From an uncultured Lachnospiraceae bacterium (lineage in GTDB: Bacteria; Bacillota; Clostridia; Lachnospirales; Lachnospiraceae): a stretch of DNA of 55,616 bases. The notes beneath the pieces were generated by a model. The model did not search any database. It was not told the origin of the DNA and was given only the letters and a program-made list of their open reading frames with translations. A program made the position numbers and the translations under genes. Below are positions 1 through 7,638 of this stretch, one piece after another (the stretch's first letter is position 1; each line of letters opens with the position of its first letter). The stretch spans positions 1 through 55,616 of the forward strand of contig CANPZI010000017.1 of NCBI GenBank assembly GCA_947588995.1. Direction: 5' to 3'.

Positions 1-4
1 ATTG

Positions 5-79
5 CGGGGTGTGGCTCAGCTTGGCTAGAGCGCCTGGTTTGGGACCAGGAGGCCGCAGGTTCGAATCCTGTCACCCCGA
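5..79 (+). tRNA. tRNA-Pro (TGG)
   Basis: Complete cloverleaf. Acceptor strands CGGGGTG and CACCCCG pair, the anticodon stem CCTGG/CCAGG closes the loop TTTGGGA with anticodon TGG, and the T arm carries GGTTCGAATCC. The discriminator is A79 and no CCA is encoded. First of six tightly spaced tRNA genes on the same strand, probably co-transcribed from a promoter left of the window. Confidence 0.97.
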
Positions 80-96
80 CGCATTTTGTACCCTGT

Positions 97-167
97 GCGG
101 GTGTAGTTCAATGGTAGAACACCAGCCTTCCAAGCTGGATACGTGGGTTCGATTCCCATCACCCGCT
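97..167 (+). tRNA. tRNA-Gly (TCC)
   Basis: Acceptor GCGGGTG pairs with CACCCGC. The anticodon stem CCAGC/GCTGG closes the loop CTTCCAA (anticodon TCC), and the T loop is GGTTCGATTCC. The D arm is short, as is usual for bacterial Gly tRNAs. It lies 17 nt after tRNA-Pro in the same array. Confidence 0.97.
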
Positions 168-198
168 TCGTCTGCTTGTCAGGCGGTTTGGTTTGTAC

Positions 199-272
<74 letters not shown>

Positions 273-279
273 TTTTTAT

Positions 280-354
280 GGTGGGTATGGCGCAGTTGGC
301 TAGCGCGCCAGATTGTGGCTCTGGAGGCCGAGGGTTCGAGTCCCTCTATCCACC
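280..354 (+). tRNA. tRNA-His (GTG)
   Basis: Acceptor GTGGGTA pairs with TATCCAC. The extra G(-1) at 280 faces C at 354, which is the identity feature of histidine tRNAs. The anticodon stem CCAGA/TCTGG closes the loop TTGTGGC (anticodon GTG). Confidence 0.96.
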
Positions 355-420
355 TTGCATGGGAAATGCGGCCGGCAAGGTTCAGCGCCGCCGCCGTTGG
401 GTCGTTACCCGCCGAAACAG

Positions 421-492
421 TGGGCTATCGCCAAGCGGTAAGGCACAGGACTTTGACTCCTGCATTCGCCGGTTCGAATCCGGCTAGCCCAG
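421..492 (+). tRNA. tRNA-Gln (TTG)
   Basis: Acceptor TGGGCTA pairs with TAGCCCA. The anticodon stem CAGGA/TCCTG closes the loop CTTTGAC (anticodon TTG). The U1-A72 pair is typical of glutamine tRNAs. The 66 nt before it contain no further tRNA. Confidence 0.96.
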
Positions 493-498
493 CTTTAT

Positions 499-571
499 GG
501 ACCACTAGCTCAGGTGGTAGAGCACTTGACTTTTAATCAAGTTGTCTGGGGTTCGAATCCCCAGTGGTTCA
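499..571 (+). tRNA. tRNA-Lys (TTT)
   Basis: Acceptor GGACCAC pairs with GTGGTTC (one G-U). The stem CTTGA/TCAAG closes the loop CTTTTAA (anticodon TTT), and the discriminator is A571. Last gene of the array. A small hairpin GTACC-atact-GGTAC follows about 7 nt later without a clear T-run. Confidence 0.96.
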
Positions 572-953
572 TTAAATGTACCATACTGGTACGGATATTG
601 GTTTCTTCTATGGCCTCTGCAAAGAGTGATCTGTTATCATGCCATGCGTGAGATGTATTCTTCTATATGGATATCTTCTGTGAAAATCGGCTCTCCAGGA
701 GCATAATTCTCCTTTAATTTAAATAATGCGAAAAAGCAAAGAAATATAGATGTATTGAACGAACTGATTTAATTCTATATTTGTTATAGAGTCCTGATAA
801 TCCTAAATAAGTATTAGAATACAAGTCATAGAAATCTTGGAAGTGTAAAGAGTGTAGTTTTAGCGCGTTTATTGCATTATGGTCACAGCGGTGGTAGAAT
901 AAACTACGGATAGAGAGAATGTGCTGTCGGTTTCATGTGGAGAGGAGAAAAAC
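572..953 (+). promoter_or_regulatory. AT-rich gap with promoter for the Rpn-like gene
   Basis: About 380 nt without a recognisable gene, clearly more AT-rich than the flanks. The supported signal is a sigma-A-like promoter: TTGCAT at 872-877, a 17-nt spacer, and TAGAAT at 895-900. It lies about 50 nt before the ATG at 954. The ribosome site GGAGAGGAG lies at about 940-947. I see nothing else in the rest of the gap. Confidence 0.55.
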
Positions 954-2024
954 ATGAATTTATCCGGACAGCAAAAGGCCCCGGATTATTTCCGGGAAAA
1001 ACAACCGGCCACAGTGTCTGCACCGAGTGAGATCGCGCAGAATTTAAAAGTGGCAGATGAAAACGCCGCATTCAAGTACGATGAGTCGGCGCGAAACATT
1101 GTGGCTCAGAAGTCGGTGCTGGCATATATTGTAAAGAGCGCACTCGATGAGTATGCGGCGTACACGGTGCAGGAGATCGCGGAGAGGTTTATCGAGGGTG
1201 AGCCTGAACTGAGAAAGGTCGCGGTCCATCAGGACCATCCGGACAGGCAGGACGATCCCGGCATGATGAGCGGAGATGACAAGATAGAAGGCAAACCGAC
1301 TGCTGACAAGTCACAGAGGGACGGCACGGTTTATTTTGACATCCGTTTCATTGCGGTCCTTCCGTCTGATGGCAGCCGGATCGAGATCCTGATAAACTGC
1401 GAAATTCAAAATAATGACACGCCGGGATATCCGATCCCGAAGCGGGGCATTTATTATACGGCCAGAATGATCTCTTCCCAGCGGGGTACAATATTTAAGA
1501 ATCAAGAGTACGGGAAGATCAAGAAATGTGTGAGCATCTGGCTGTGTGAAGATACGGCAGATGCCCGGTCCGACACCATCAACAGATATTCTTTCACGGA
1601 GGAGTGCCTGAGAGGGGATTTCCGGGAGGCGAAAAAGGACTATGACCTGATGACGGTCGTGGTGCTGCGGCTGGGACGCAAGGGAGAAGAAAGTGAAGAT
1701 AATGCGATCCGGCTGTTGAGCAAGATGTTTTCTGCAAATCTCAGCTATGAGGATAAGCTGGAGGCGCTGCAGAATGAGTTTAAGATCCGTGTGAGCAGGG
1801 AAATGAGCGAGGAGGTGCAGAGCATGTGTAACTTGAGTGAAGGTGTTTATCATAAAGGGTATGATTCAGGTATTTCAGCGGGCAAGATGGAACAGGCCAA
1901 AGAGACGGCTTATGAACTTCGGGATATGGGACTGCCGGATGAAAAAATCGCACGGGCAGTCAAGGTCAGCATGGATATGCTGCAGGAGTGGTTTGCAGAA
2001 CGAGAGGCACTGCTTGTAAAGTAA
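954..2024 (+). CDS. Rpn-like PD-(D/E)XK nuclease family 'transposase' protein
   Basis: A 356-residue protein of the group annotated as PD-(D/E)XK nuclease family transposase / Rpn recombination-promoting nuclease. The family signature is in the middle: DIRF, then a strand ending in INCEIQ with the catalytic E and Q, then YPIPKRGIYYTARMISSQ and KKCVSIWLCED. The C-terminus has the usual glycine-spaced helix and a helix-turn-helix-like tail (GLPDEKIARAVKVSMDMLQEW). The ATG at 954 follows a strong GGAGAGGAG site; the in-frame GTG at 921 is less likely. Rpn proteins are DNA endonucleases with a proposed role in horizontal transfer, and some act in phage defence. A homologous gene starts at the right end of the window (55441). 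It sits next to a decayed recombinase and a tRNA array. Confidence 0.85.
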   Translation: MNLSGQQKAPDYFREKQPATVSAPSEIAQNLKVADENAAFKYDESARNIVAQKSVLAYIVKSALDEYAAYTVQEIAERFIEGEPELRKVAVHQDHPDRQDDPGMMSGDDKIEGKPTADKSQRDGTVYFDIRFIAVLPSDGSRIEILINCEIQNNDTPGYPIPKRGIYYTARMISSQRGTIFKNQEYGKIKKCVSIWLCEDTADARSDTINRYSFTEECLRGDFREAKKDYDLMTVVVLRLGRKGEESEDNAIRLLSKMFSANLSYEDKLEALQNEFKIRVSREMSEEVQSMCNLSEGVYHKGYDSGISAGKMEQAKETAYELRDMGLPDEKIARAVKVSMDMLQEWFAEREALLVK

Positions 2025-2053
2025 CAAGCGGCAGCTCATGCCAGGGATGCGCC

Positions 2054-2325
2054 TGTCTGCTTGTCTGGAAGATGGACAGGCTTTCGAGGGAAGTCCATGA
2101 TTCCTTTTTATTGACGGCCAGCTGCGGGAGAAGCCCCTTTTGAAAGAGCAGATCGCGAGTGAAGAACTTCGGGGAAAATGCGATATAAAACTTGAAACCA
2201 TCATAAAGTATTTTGACGGGTTTGTCGGAAATTTTGACGATGAAGATGTAAGGCGTTATGTACTTGACATTTTTGTCGATAAGGTATATCTTTATGAAGA
2301 GCAGCCTTTTGGAACAGGGAGTTGA
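2054..2325 (+). pseudogene. Decayed large serine recombinase, N- and C-terminal scraps
   Basis: Two short pieces in different frames match opposite ends of a serine recombinase. At about 2060-2107 the reading LVWKMDRLSREVHDS carries the resolvase-domain motif (K-x-D-R-L-S-R). At 2140-2325 another frame gives a C-terminus with RRYVLDIFVDKVYLYEEQ, which resembles the typical 'FVNKVYLYDDK' end of these proteins. The recombinase and zinc-ribbon core between them is missing, and a stop (TGA near 2138) separates the scraps. It is therefore a deletion remnant of a mobile element and not functional. No att sites could be assigned with confidence. Confidence 0.65.
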
Positions 2326-2402
2326 AGATGCTGATTTTTCCCTGAGGTGTTCGTCTAGGCAGGGTTGTTATTCAGCTAGAGGGATTCTTTTGCGATTGCG
2401 AG

Positions 2403-2450
2403 TTCGGATTTTCCGGACTCCTTTTTTGCGCGGGCAATGAGCCAAATTGA
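2403..2450 (+). repeat. Hairpin/T-run plus GCAATGAGCCAA repeat, copy 1
   Basis: A hairpin TTCGGAtttTCCGGA with CTCC then TTTTTT is followed by GCGCGGGCAATGAGCCAAATTGAC. The same order (TCCGG, T-run, GCG-GCAATGAGCCAA-nn-TGAC) recurs at 12855-12902. The 12-mer GCAATGAGCCAA at 2434-2445 is identical in both. It probably acts as a terminator for the remnant and looks like a dispersed intergenic repeat. It lies just before the MATE gene. Confidence 0.5.
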
Positions 2451-2465
2451 CAGAAAGGGGTATAT

Positions 2466-3845
2466 ATGGAAGAAATCAGAGAAGAAAATAAGATGGGTGT
2501 CATGCCCGTAAATAAGCTGTTGCTCACCATGTCTTTTCCGATGATGGTGTCTATGCTGGTGCAGGCGCTCTACAACGTGGTGGACAGCGTCTTTGTCTCA
2601 AGGATCAATGAGAACGCGCTCACGGCAGTCTCGCTGGCATTCCCGCTGCAGACGCTGATGATCGCGCTGGGCGGCGGCATGGGCGTCGGCGTCAACGCGG
2701 TGCTCTCCAAAGCGCTTGGCGAGAGAGATTTTGAGCGTGCAAACAAGGCGGCGATCAACGGTGTATTTCTGGCCGGCGTCAATTTTGTGATCTTTCTGCT
2801 GGTGGGACTTTTTGCGGTCCGGCCTTTTTATATGAGCCAGACGGACGATGCGCAGATTATTGAATATGGCTGCCAGTATCTGACGATCGTGTGCTGCTTC
2901 GGCATCGGCATCTATACGCAGTTTATCTTCGAGCGGCTGCTGCAGTCCACAGGGCGGACGCTCTACACGATGTTCACGCAGGGGACGGGCGCGATCATCA
3001 ATATCATCATGGATCCGATCCTGATCTTCGGCTATTTTGGTTTTCCGAAGATGGGAGTCGCTGGCGCGGCAGCAGCCACCGTCTTTGGGCAGATTGTGGC
3101 GGGCATCATAGCCTTGATCCTGAATCTGAAAAAGAATACGGACATTCAGCTGCGCCTGAAAGGGTTTCGCCCGGATCCCGCGATGATTGGGCAGATCTAT
3201 GTGGTGGGGATTCCTTCCATCATCATGCAGGCCATTGGGTCCCTGATGACTTACTGCATGAACAGAATCCTGATGGTGTTCACCTCCACGGCTGCGGCTG
3301 TGTTTGGCGTCTATTTCAAGCTGCAGAGCTTTGTGTTCATGCCGATCTTCGGACTGAATAACGGCATGGTGCCGATTATTGCCTACAATTACGGCGCGGC
3401 TAAGAAAGACCGCCTGTTAAAAACGATAAAGCTGAGTATCATCTATGCGGTCAGCATTATGTTTGTGGGCTTTCTCGTCTTTCAGATCTTTCCGGCGCAG
3501 CTTTTCGCACTGTTCGATGCGTCGGAGACGATGCTGGCTATCGGCATCCCGGCGCTGCGCACGATCAGCATCAGCTTCCTGCTGGCGGGTTTCTGTATCA
3601 TAGAGGGCTCTGTGTTTCAGGCGCTCGGCAACGGCGTATACAGTATGCTGGTGTCGGTGGCCAGACAGCTCGTGGTGCTGATTCCGGTGGCTTATCTGCT
3701 GTCCAGACTGGGCAATGTGGACTACGTGTGGTGGGCGTTCCCGATCGCGGAACTGATGTCTCTGGGAATGACGGTTTACTTCCGTATCCGCATGGGGCGA
3801 AAAGTGATCAGTCATATCGGCGAAGATGCAGCAGCGCAGGATTGA
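2466..3845 (+). CDS. MATE family efflux transporter
   Basis: 459 residues with about twelve hydrophobic helices in two homologous halves, the normal length for a MATE (multi-antimicrobial extrusion) transporter. It would export drugs or metabolites using a Na+ or H+ gradient across the cell membrane. The N-terminal half has the family signature MSFPMMVSMLVQALYNVVDS, and the loop NPIL-like DPILIFG follows helix 5. The second half has the matching GLNNGMVPIIAYNYGA motif. The start at 2466 follows AAAGGGG with 6 nt spacing. It is a single-gene unit ended by the hairpin at 3878-3918. A second, different MATE gene lies at 15223. The substrate cannot be predicted. Confidence 0.93.
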   Translation: MEEIREENKMGVMPVNKLLLTMSFPMMVSMLVQALYNVVDSVFVSRINENALTAVSLAFPLQTLMIALGGGMGVGVNAVLSKALGERDFERANKAAINGVFLAGVNFVIFLLVGLFAVRPFYMSQTDDAQIIEYGCQYLTIVCCFGIGIYTQFIFERLLQSTGRTLYTMFTQGTGAIINIIMDPILIFGYFGFPKMGVAGAAAATVFGQIVAGIIALILNLKKNTDIQLRLKGFRPDPAMIGQIYVVGIPSIIMQAIGSLMTYCMNRILMVFTSTAAAVFGVYFKLQSFVFMPIFGLNNGMVPIIAYNYGAAKKDRLLKTIKLSIIYAVSIMFVGFLVFQIFPAQLFALFDASETMLAIGIPALRTISISFLLAGFCIIEGSVFQALGNGVYSMLVSVARQLVVLIPVAYLLSRLGNVDYVWWAFPIAELMSLGMTVYFRIRMGRKVISHIGEDAAAQD

Positions 3846-3877
3846 CAGGGCCCTGCCTGAATGATATGATACATAAC

Positions 3878-3918
3878 GGATTCGGATTTCACTGGGGAGT
3901 CCGAATCCTTTTCTTTTT
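3878..3918 (+). terminator. Rho-independent terminator of the MATE gene
   Basis: The 9-bp stem GGATTCGGA / TCCGAATCC is followed by TTTTCTTTTT, directly before the tRNA-Leu acceptor stem. Confidence 0.85.
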
Positions 3919-3980
<62 letters not shown>

Positions 3981-3998
<18 letters not shown>

Positions 3999-4218
3999 TG
4001 ATAAGGCGGGACTCGAAGAGTCCCCGCCTTATCATGCGAATGACAAACAAAACACAGAACCTGGTGCAGACTGCGCAAGCAGGCTGCGGAGATGACTGCG
4101 GAGCAGTCTTCTCCAGATCGAGTCCAACAAAACACAGAACCTGGTGCAGACTGCGCAAGCAGGCTGCGGAGATGACTGCGGAGCAGTCTTCTCCCGATCG
4201 AGTCCTGTCATCCGCATG
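3981..4218 (+). repeat. tRNA-Leu 3'-end direct repeat enclosing a hairpin and 80-bp tandem repeat
   Basis: CGAGTCCTGTCATCCGCATG occurs at 3981-4000 (tRNA 3' end) and again at 4199-4218. Between the copies, 3996-4037 forms a near-perfect 19-20 bp hairpin with a GAA loop and one bulge. Two 80-bp tandem units follow (4046-4125 and 4126-4205), differing at one base (A4115/C4195). Each unit contains the small inverted repeat GACTGC-gga-GCAGTC and ends in CGAGTCC, the T-arm sequence of the tRNA. No open frame of note lies inside. This could be a scar of an integrated element, or a repeat grown by slippage from the tRNA end. Confidence 0.85.
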
Positions 4219-4284
4219 GTAAAAGGATATTGTATATTTCGGAAAAAGAAATCTCACACTAACTATATCGGAAGGAGGCATATC

Positions 4285-5043
4285 ATGAATCGTTTACAGG
4301 ACAAAATAGCCGTGATCACAGGGGGTAATTCCGGCGTAGGCGCAGCAGCTGCCAAGCTGTTTGCCGCGGAGGGCGCGACCGTGATCATCACTGCCCGCAG
4401 GGAGGCGGCGCTTGAGAAGATCGCCGGTGAAATCAAAGAGGCGGGCGGACGTGTACTCGCCATCTCCACGGACATCTCCAAACCGGAGGATCCCGAACGC
4501 CTGATGCAGACCGTGATGGAGCAGTTTGGCCGGATCGACATTCTGGTCAACAATGCGGGGATTCTCGAGGAGGGTCTGAAACCCATCGACCGCTATTCGG
4601 ATGAGGATCTGGACAGGATTGTGGAGACGAACCAGAAAGGTACCATGCGCTGTATGCGCGCCGCGAGCAGCAGGATGCAGGCGGGCGCAAGCATCGTCAA
4701 TGTGGCTTCGGTGGCAGGCTATGAGGGCTGCGGCGGCGCGGCTTATGTCTCTTCCAAGGCGGCTATTATCGGCGTCACCAAGCACACGGCGCTGCGTTTT
4801 CAGGCGCAGGGCATCCGCTGCAACGCGGTCTGCCCCGGCACGATTGTGACCCCGATGACTTCCTCCATGAAAGCGGACGCCCTCGATCAGGATATGTTCG
4901 GCGCGATGTCTGTGCATTCCAACCTGCGCACGCAGCCGTGCACGGCGGAGGATGTGGCGAATATCCTGCTGTTCCTCGCCAGTGACGAGTCCCGCGCCAT
5001 GACGGGGCAGATTCTGGTGACCGATTTCGGCGCGAGTCTGTAA
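4285..5043 (+). CDS. Short-chain dehydrogenase/reductase (SDR)
   Basis: 252 residues, the usual length of a classical SDR, an NAD(P)-dependent oxidoreductase of the cytosol. Visible are the cofactor loop TGGNSGVG (12-19), NNAG (89-92), the catalytic serine in NVASVAG (S142) and YVSSK (Y154, K158). The end (GQILVTDFGASL) resembles the FabG/glucose-dehydrogenase group. ATG 4285 follows GGAAGGAGG and begins the conserved fold, so longer readings upstream into the repeats are unlikely. The gene stands alone between the tRNA-Leu repeat region and a terminator shared with convergent genes. The substrate is unknown. Confidence 0.9.
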   Translation: MNRLQDKIAVITGGNSGVGAAAAKLFAAEGATVIITARREAALEKIAGEIKEAGGRVLAISTDISKPEDPERLMQTVMEQFGRIDILVNNAGILEEGLKPIDRYSDEDLDRIVETNQKGTMRCMRAASSRMQAGASIVNVASVAGYEGCGGAAYVSSKAAIIGVTKHTALRFQAQGIRCNAVCPGTIVTPMTSSMKADALDQDMFGAMSVHSNLRTQPCTAEDVANILLFLASDESRAMTGQILVTDFGASL

Positions 5044-5063
5044 AATCTGTGCTGGCCATAAAA

Positions 5064-5117
5064 AGAACGCTCCCGGCATTTCCGTGCAGGCACGGCAGGC
5101 CGGAAGCGTTTCTTTGA
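5064..5117. terminator. Bidirectional terminator between SDR and the two-component operon
   Basis: The arms AACGCTcCCGGC and GCCGGaAGCGTT form a long hairpin, with TTTCTTT after it on the plus strand and CTTTTT after it on the minus strand. It can end transcription of the SDR gene and of the convergent minus-strand operon. Confidence 0.75.
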
Positions 5118-5132
5118 CCGTTGTCTTGTGTG

Positions 5133-5321
5133 TTAATAGGTTACCTGTCCTTTCATACGTTCGTGGTCGCGCATCTTTGCGTAGACTTCCTGATATCTGT
5201 CGAGGACCTGTTCGGGGGACATACCCGAGAGATTCTGCTGCTGCATGTAGAGCATGGCCAGCGCCTCGAATTTGTTGCTGGGAAAAGTAGAGAGCAGTAT
5301 GTTGCTTGTGCTGTCTGCCAT
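5133..5321 (-). CDS. Small conserved-looking protein of unknown function
   Basis: 62 residues, soluble, mostly helical, with no cysteine, signal peptide or membrane segment. The pattern SGMSPEQVLDRYQEVYAKMRDH resembles a short helix pair. The ATG at 5321 has GAAAGGAC at a good distance. It is the last gene of a minus-strand series, 81 nt after the sensor kinase gene, and ends just before the shared terminator, so it may be expressed with the two-component system. I do not recognise a family, and an adaptor-like role would be guesswork. Confidence 0.6.
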   Translation of the reverse strand: MADSTSNILLSTFPSNKFEALAMLYMQQQNLSGMSPEQVLDRYQEVYAKMRDHERMKGQVTY

Positions 5322-5402
5322 AAGTATCAGTCCTTTCTTCTGGATTCTGGCGGTCTCCCGTCTATTCCAGTATAGGCGATCGGGAGCGCAAATGCAAGAG
5401 CG

Positions 5403-6710
5403 TCAGGGAAGCCTGACGGTAAAGATACTGCCGCCTGCAGGGTTGTCCTGCACGCTGATGCTGCCGCGGTGGGCCGACACAATCTCATAGGCGATGGCAA
5501 GACCGAGCCCGAAGTGCCCTTTGGTGCTTCGGGATTTTTCTGCCCGATAGAAACGGTCGAAAATGTGAGCTTTGTCCTCGTCCGCAACACCGATGCCCGT
5601 GTCGGTGACGGAGATCTCGCAGGCAGTCCTGTGTTCGCGGCGCTGTCGCAGGGCCAGCTCGATACTGCCGCCGGGCGGCGTGTAGCTGACGGCGTTGTGC
5701 AGCAGGATGGACAATAACTGCGAGATGCGGTCGGCATCGCAGCGGCAGCGCACGGCGGGCGTCTTGGGCAGCGTAAGCGTCAGGGTCAGGTCTTTGCCGC
5801 GGCACACCGGTTCAAAGGCTTCATAGGCATTGAGGCACAGCGTGTCAAGCTCCGTCTCCTTTTTTTCGATGGGAAAGCGGCTTGTGCCGGAGCGGGTCAG
5901 GGTCAGCATATCGTCAATCAGACCGTTCATGCGCTCTCCCTCCCTGCGGATCGTCCGAAAGAAACCCTCACGCTCCTCGCCGGAGGCGTTTTCACAGCAT
6001 TCGCTGCTGGCCAGAATGACCGACAGAGGCGTCCGCAGTTCGTGGGAGGCAGCCGCGACGAAGCGGAGCTGCTTTTCCTGATTTTCCCGGAGGGGCCTTA
6101 AGATTCTGCCGGTAAAAAGCCATGCGAACAGGAAGAGCGCCGCGCAGGCAATCACGTCGATCCACGCAAAGAGTGAGCGCTGGTGGCGGATCGATTCGTA
6201 CAGAGGATTCAGGGCGTAGAGGATCATGATTAATGTGGTGGAATCGTCATGTTCAATGTCGATGCGTGAGGCATAGTAGGAATCTCCCGTCGTCGGGGAG
6301 GTGAAAGAATATTCCATGTGCCAGATGCCGGAGTAGCTGCTGCCGTCAGGGGAGGCGAGGGAGACGCTGATTTTGTCGTGGTAGGCGTCGAGGCTTTCCT
6401 GAAACAATGATTGACTATGAGAGTCAACACCGCCGTTCAGTGAATTATGCAGGAAAGGCACGCCGTTGTCCGTCACATAGATGATGTAGTCGTTCTGGGC
6501 TTCCAGCCTTGCGAGCCACTGCATGGACACATAGGTGGACTGTTCCAGATTGGCGGCGATGGTGCCGATGTCGTTCTGAAAAGACTGGAAGCGGCTGCTT
6601 CTCAGGTTCCCCTCGGAGACGTGCAGATATAAAAGCGACATGGCGATCATGATGGCCGCCGTACTGCCGCCGCAAAGTATGGTAAAGAATAAATGTGCTC
6701 TACGGAACAT
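5403..6710 (-). CDS. Sensor histidine kinase
   Basis: 435 residues, a membrane-bound two-component sensor. TM1 is at about 7-29, an extracytoplasmic sensor region of about 150 residues follows, and TM2 is at about 182-204. The HisKA helix has the phospho-acceptor H223 in AASHELRTP. The ATP-binding domain has the N box (NAVSYTPPGG), DTGIGVAD and FGLGLAI. The start at 6710 has AAAGGCTGGAG upstream. It follows the response regulator gene by 38 nt in the same operon and should phosphorylate that regulator. The ligand is not evident, but the divergent lipoprotein genes with sugar-binding-like domains suggest a carbohydrate or envelope signal (inference). Confidence 0.95.
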   Translation of the reverse strand: MFRRAHLFFTILCGGSTAAIMIAMSLLYLHVSEGNLRSSRFQSFQNDIGTIAANLEQSTYVSMQWLARLEAQNDYIIYVTDNGVPFLHNSLNGGVDSHSQSLFQESLDAYHDKISVSLASPDGSSYSGIWHMEYSFTSPTTGDSYYASRIDIEHDDSTTLIMILYALNPLYESIRHQRSLFAWIDVIACAALFLFAWLFTGRILRPLRENQEKQLRFVAAASHELRTPLSVILASSECCENASGEEREGFFRTIRREGERMNGLIDDMLTLTRSGTSRFPIEKKETELDTLCLNAYEAFEPVCRGKDLTLTLTLPKTPAVRCRCDADRISQLLSILLHNAVSYTPPGGSIELALRQRREHRTACEISVTDTGIGVADEDKAHIFDRFYRAEKSRSTKGHFGLGLAIAYEIVSAHRGSISVQDNPAGGSIFTVRLP

Positions 6711-6748
6711 CTCCAGCCTTTCTGCCGCAGGGTTCTGCCCCGCCGGCG

Positions 6749-7462
6749 TTACTGCAGGACAGATCGTTTGTTTTTCTGGGGGGGGGCGAGCCTCATGAGC
6801 CTGTAGCCCACGCCGCGCACGGTCTTGATCTGTAGGAGACTCCCTACGGCTTTCAGGCGGCGTCTGAGAAAATAGACGTAATTGTCGAGATTGCCCTCCT
6901 CCACGTCGCTGTCCGGGCCCCAGACTTTTAACAGAAGCGTCTCGCGGGCGATGGTCTGCTCGGGCATGTGGAGAAAACTTTCCAACAGGCTGCCCTCACG
7001 CCGGGAGAGAGTGCTGTTCCCCGCGGGTCCGGTCAGGCACATGTCCTGCCCCGACCAGGTGATGTCCTGATAGGCGAGCGCGTCCGGCTGCGCCTGCAGG
7101 AGGGCGGAGCGTCTGGTGACACAGCGGATGCGTGCCAGCAGTTCCTCGAAAGCAAAGGGTTTTACCAGGTAGTCGTCCGCGCCCAGGTCCAATCCCTCAA
7201 TCTTGTCCTCCAGTGTGCCGAGGGCCGTGATCAGAATGACCGGCGTGTGGACGGACAGTCCGCGCAGGGCGGTCAGCACTTCCGTCCCGTCCTGACAGGG
7301 GAGCATACGGTCGAGCAGGATCACGTCGTAGATATCCTGCGCGCCGTAGTAGAGCGCCTCATCCCCGTCACAGCAGGAGTCCACGCTGTAACCGTGCCCT
7401 CTAAGCTGCCAGGTCAGCGCCTTATTCAGATCTTGGTCGTCCTCCGCCAGTAAGATGCGCAT
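6749..7462 (-). CDS. OmpR/PhoB-family response regulator
   Basis: 237 residues: a receiver domain with acidic pocket E7-D8-D9, phospho-acceptor D51 and K101, then a winged-helix DNA-binding domain ending in IKTVRGVGYRL. The start ATG at 7462 has GAGGAG upstream; longer readings lack a ribosome site. It is the first gene of a minus-strand operon with the kinase. The divergent intergenic region contains TTTAGAG/TTAGAG direct repeats and an 11-bp inverted repeat that are good candidates for its binding sites. A nine-C run (coding strand; G at 6778-6786) lies in the tail beyond the DNA-binding domain, so slippage would change only the last residues. Confidence 0.95.
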   Translation of the reverse strand: MRILLAEDDQDLNKALTWQLRGHGYSVDSCCDGDEALYYGAQDIYDVILLDRMLPCQDGTEVLTALRGLSVHTPVILITALGTLEDKIEGLDLGADDYLVKPFAFEELLARIRCVTRRSALLQAQPDALAYQDITWSGQDMCLTGPAGNSTLSRREGSLLESFLHMPEQTIARETLLLKVWGPDSDVEEGNLDNYVYFLRRRLKAVGSLLQIKTVRGVGYRLMRLAPPQKNKRSVLQ

Positions 7463-7515
7463 GTCGGCTTTTTCTCCTCTTCTCGTTATTATAATAGTAT
7501 CACACAAATCTTGAA

Positions 7516-7587
7516 ACAATCTCTAAAAAGAATTAAATTTATTCTTAAGTTTCTTTAGAGGAAGGTTAGAGATTGTGCTGGTATACT
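7516..7587 (+). promoter_or_regulatory. Activator-type promoter with candidate response-regulator sites
   Basis: An extended -10, TGGTATACT, lies at 7579-7587 with no good -35. Where the -35 would be there are direct repeats TTTAGAG (7554-7560) and TTAGAG (7566-7571), 12-13 bp apart, the spacing favoured by OmpR-type dimers. A perfect 11-bp inverted pair, ACAATCTCTAA at 7516-7526 and TTAGAGATTGT at 7566-7576, spans the AT-rich centre. This fits phosphorylated-regulator activation of the lipoprotein genes and autoregulation of the divergent operon (inference). Confidence 0.6.
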
Positions 7588-7638
7588 GATATTGATAGAT
7601 AAAGCGAGGATCGTGCGGATATTAGAAAGGAGACACAA

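Noticed and set aside
4046..4205. CRISPR array
   Set aside because: Only two units, directly adjacent without spacers, and no cas genes.
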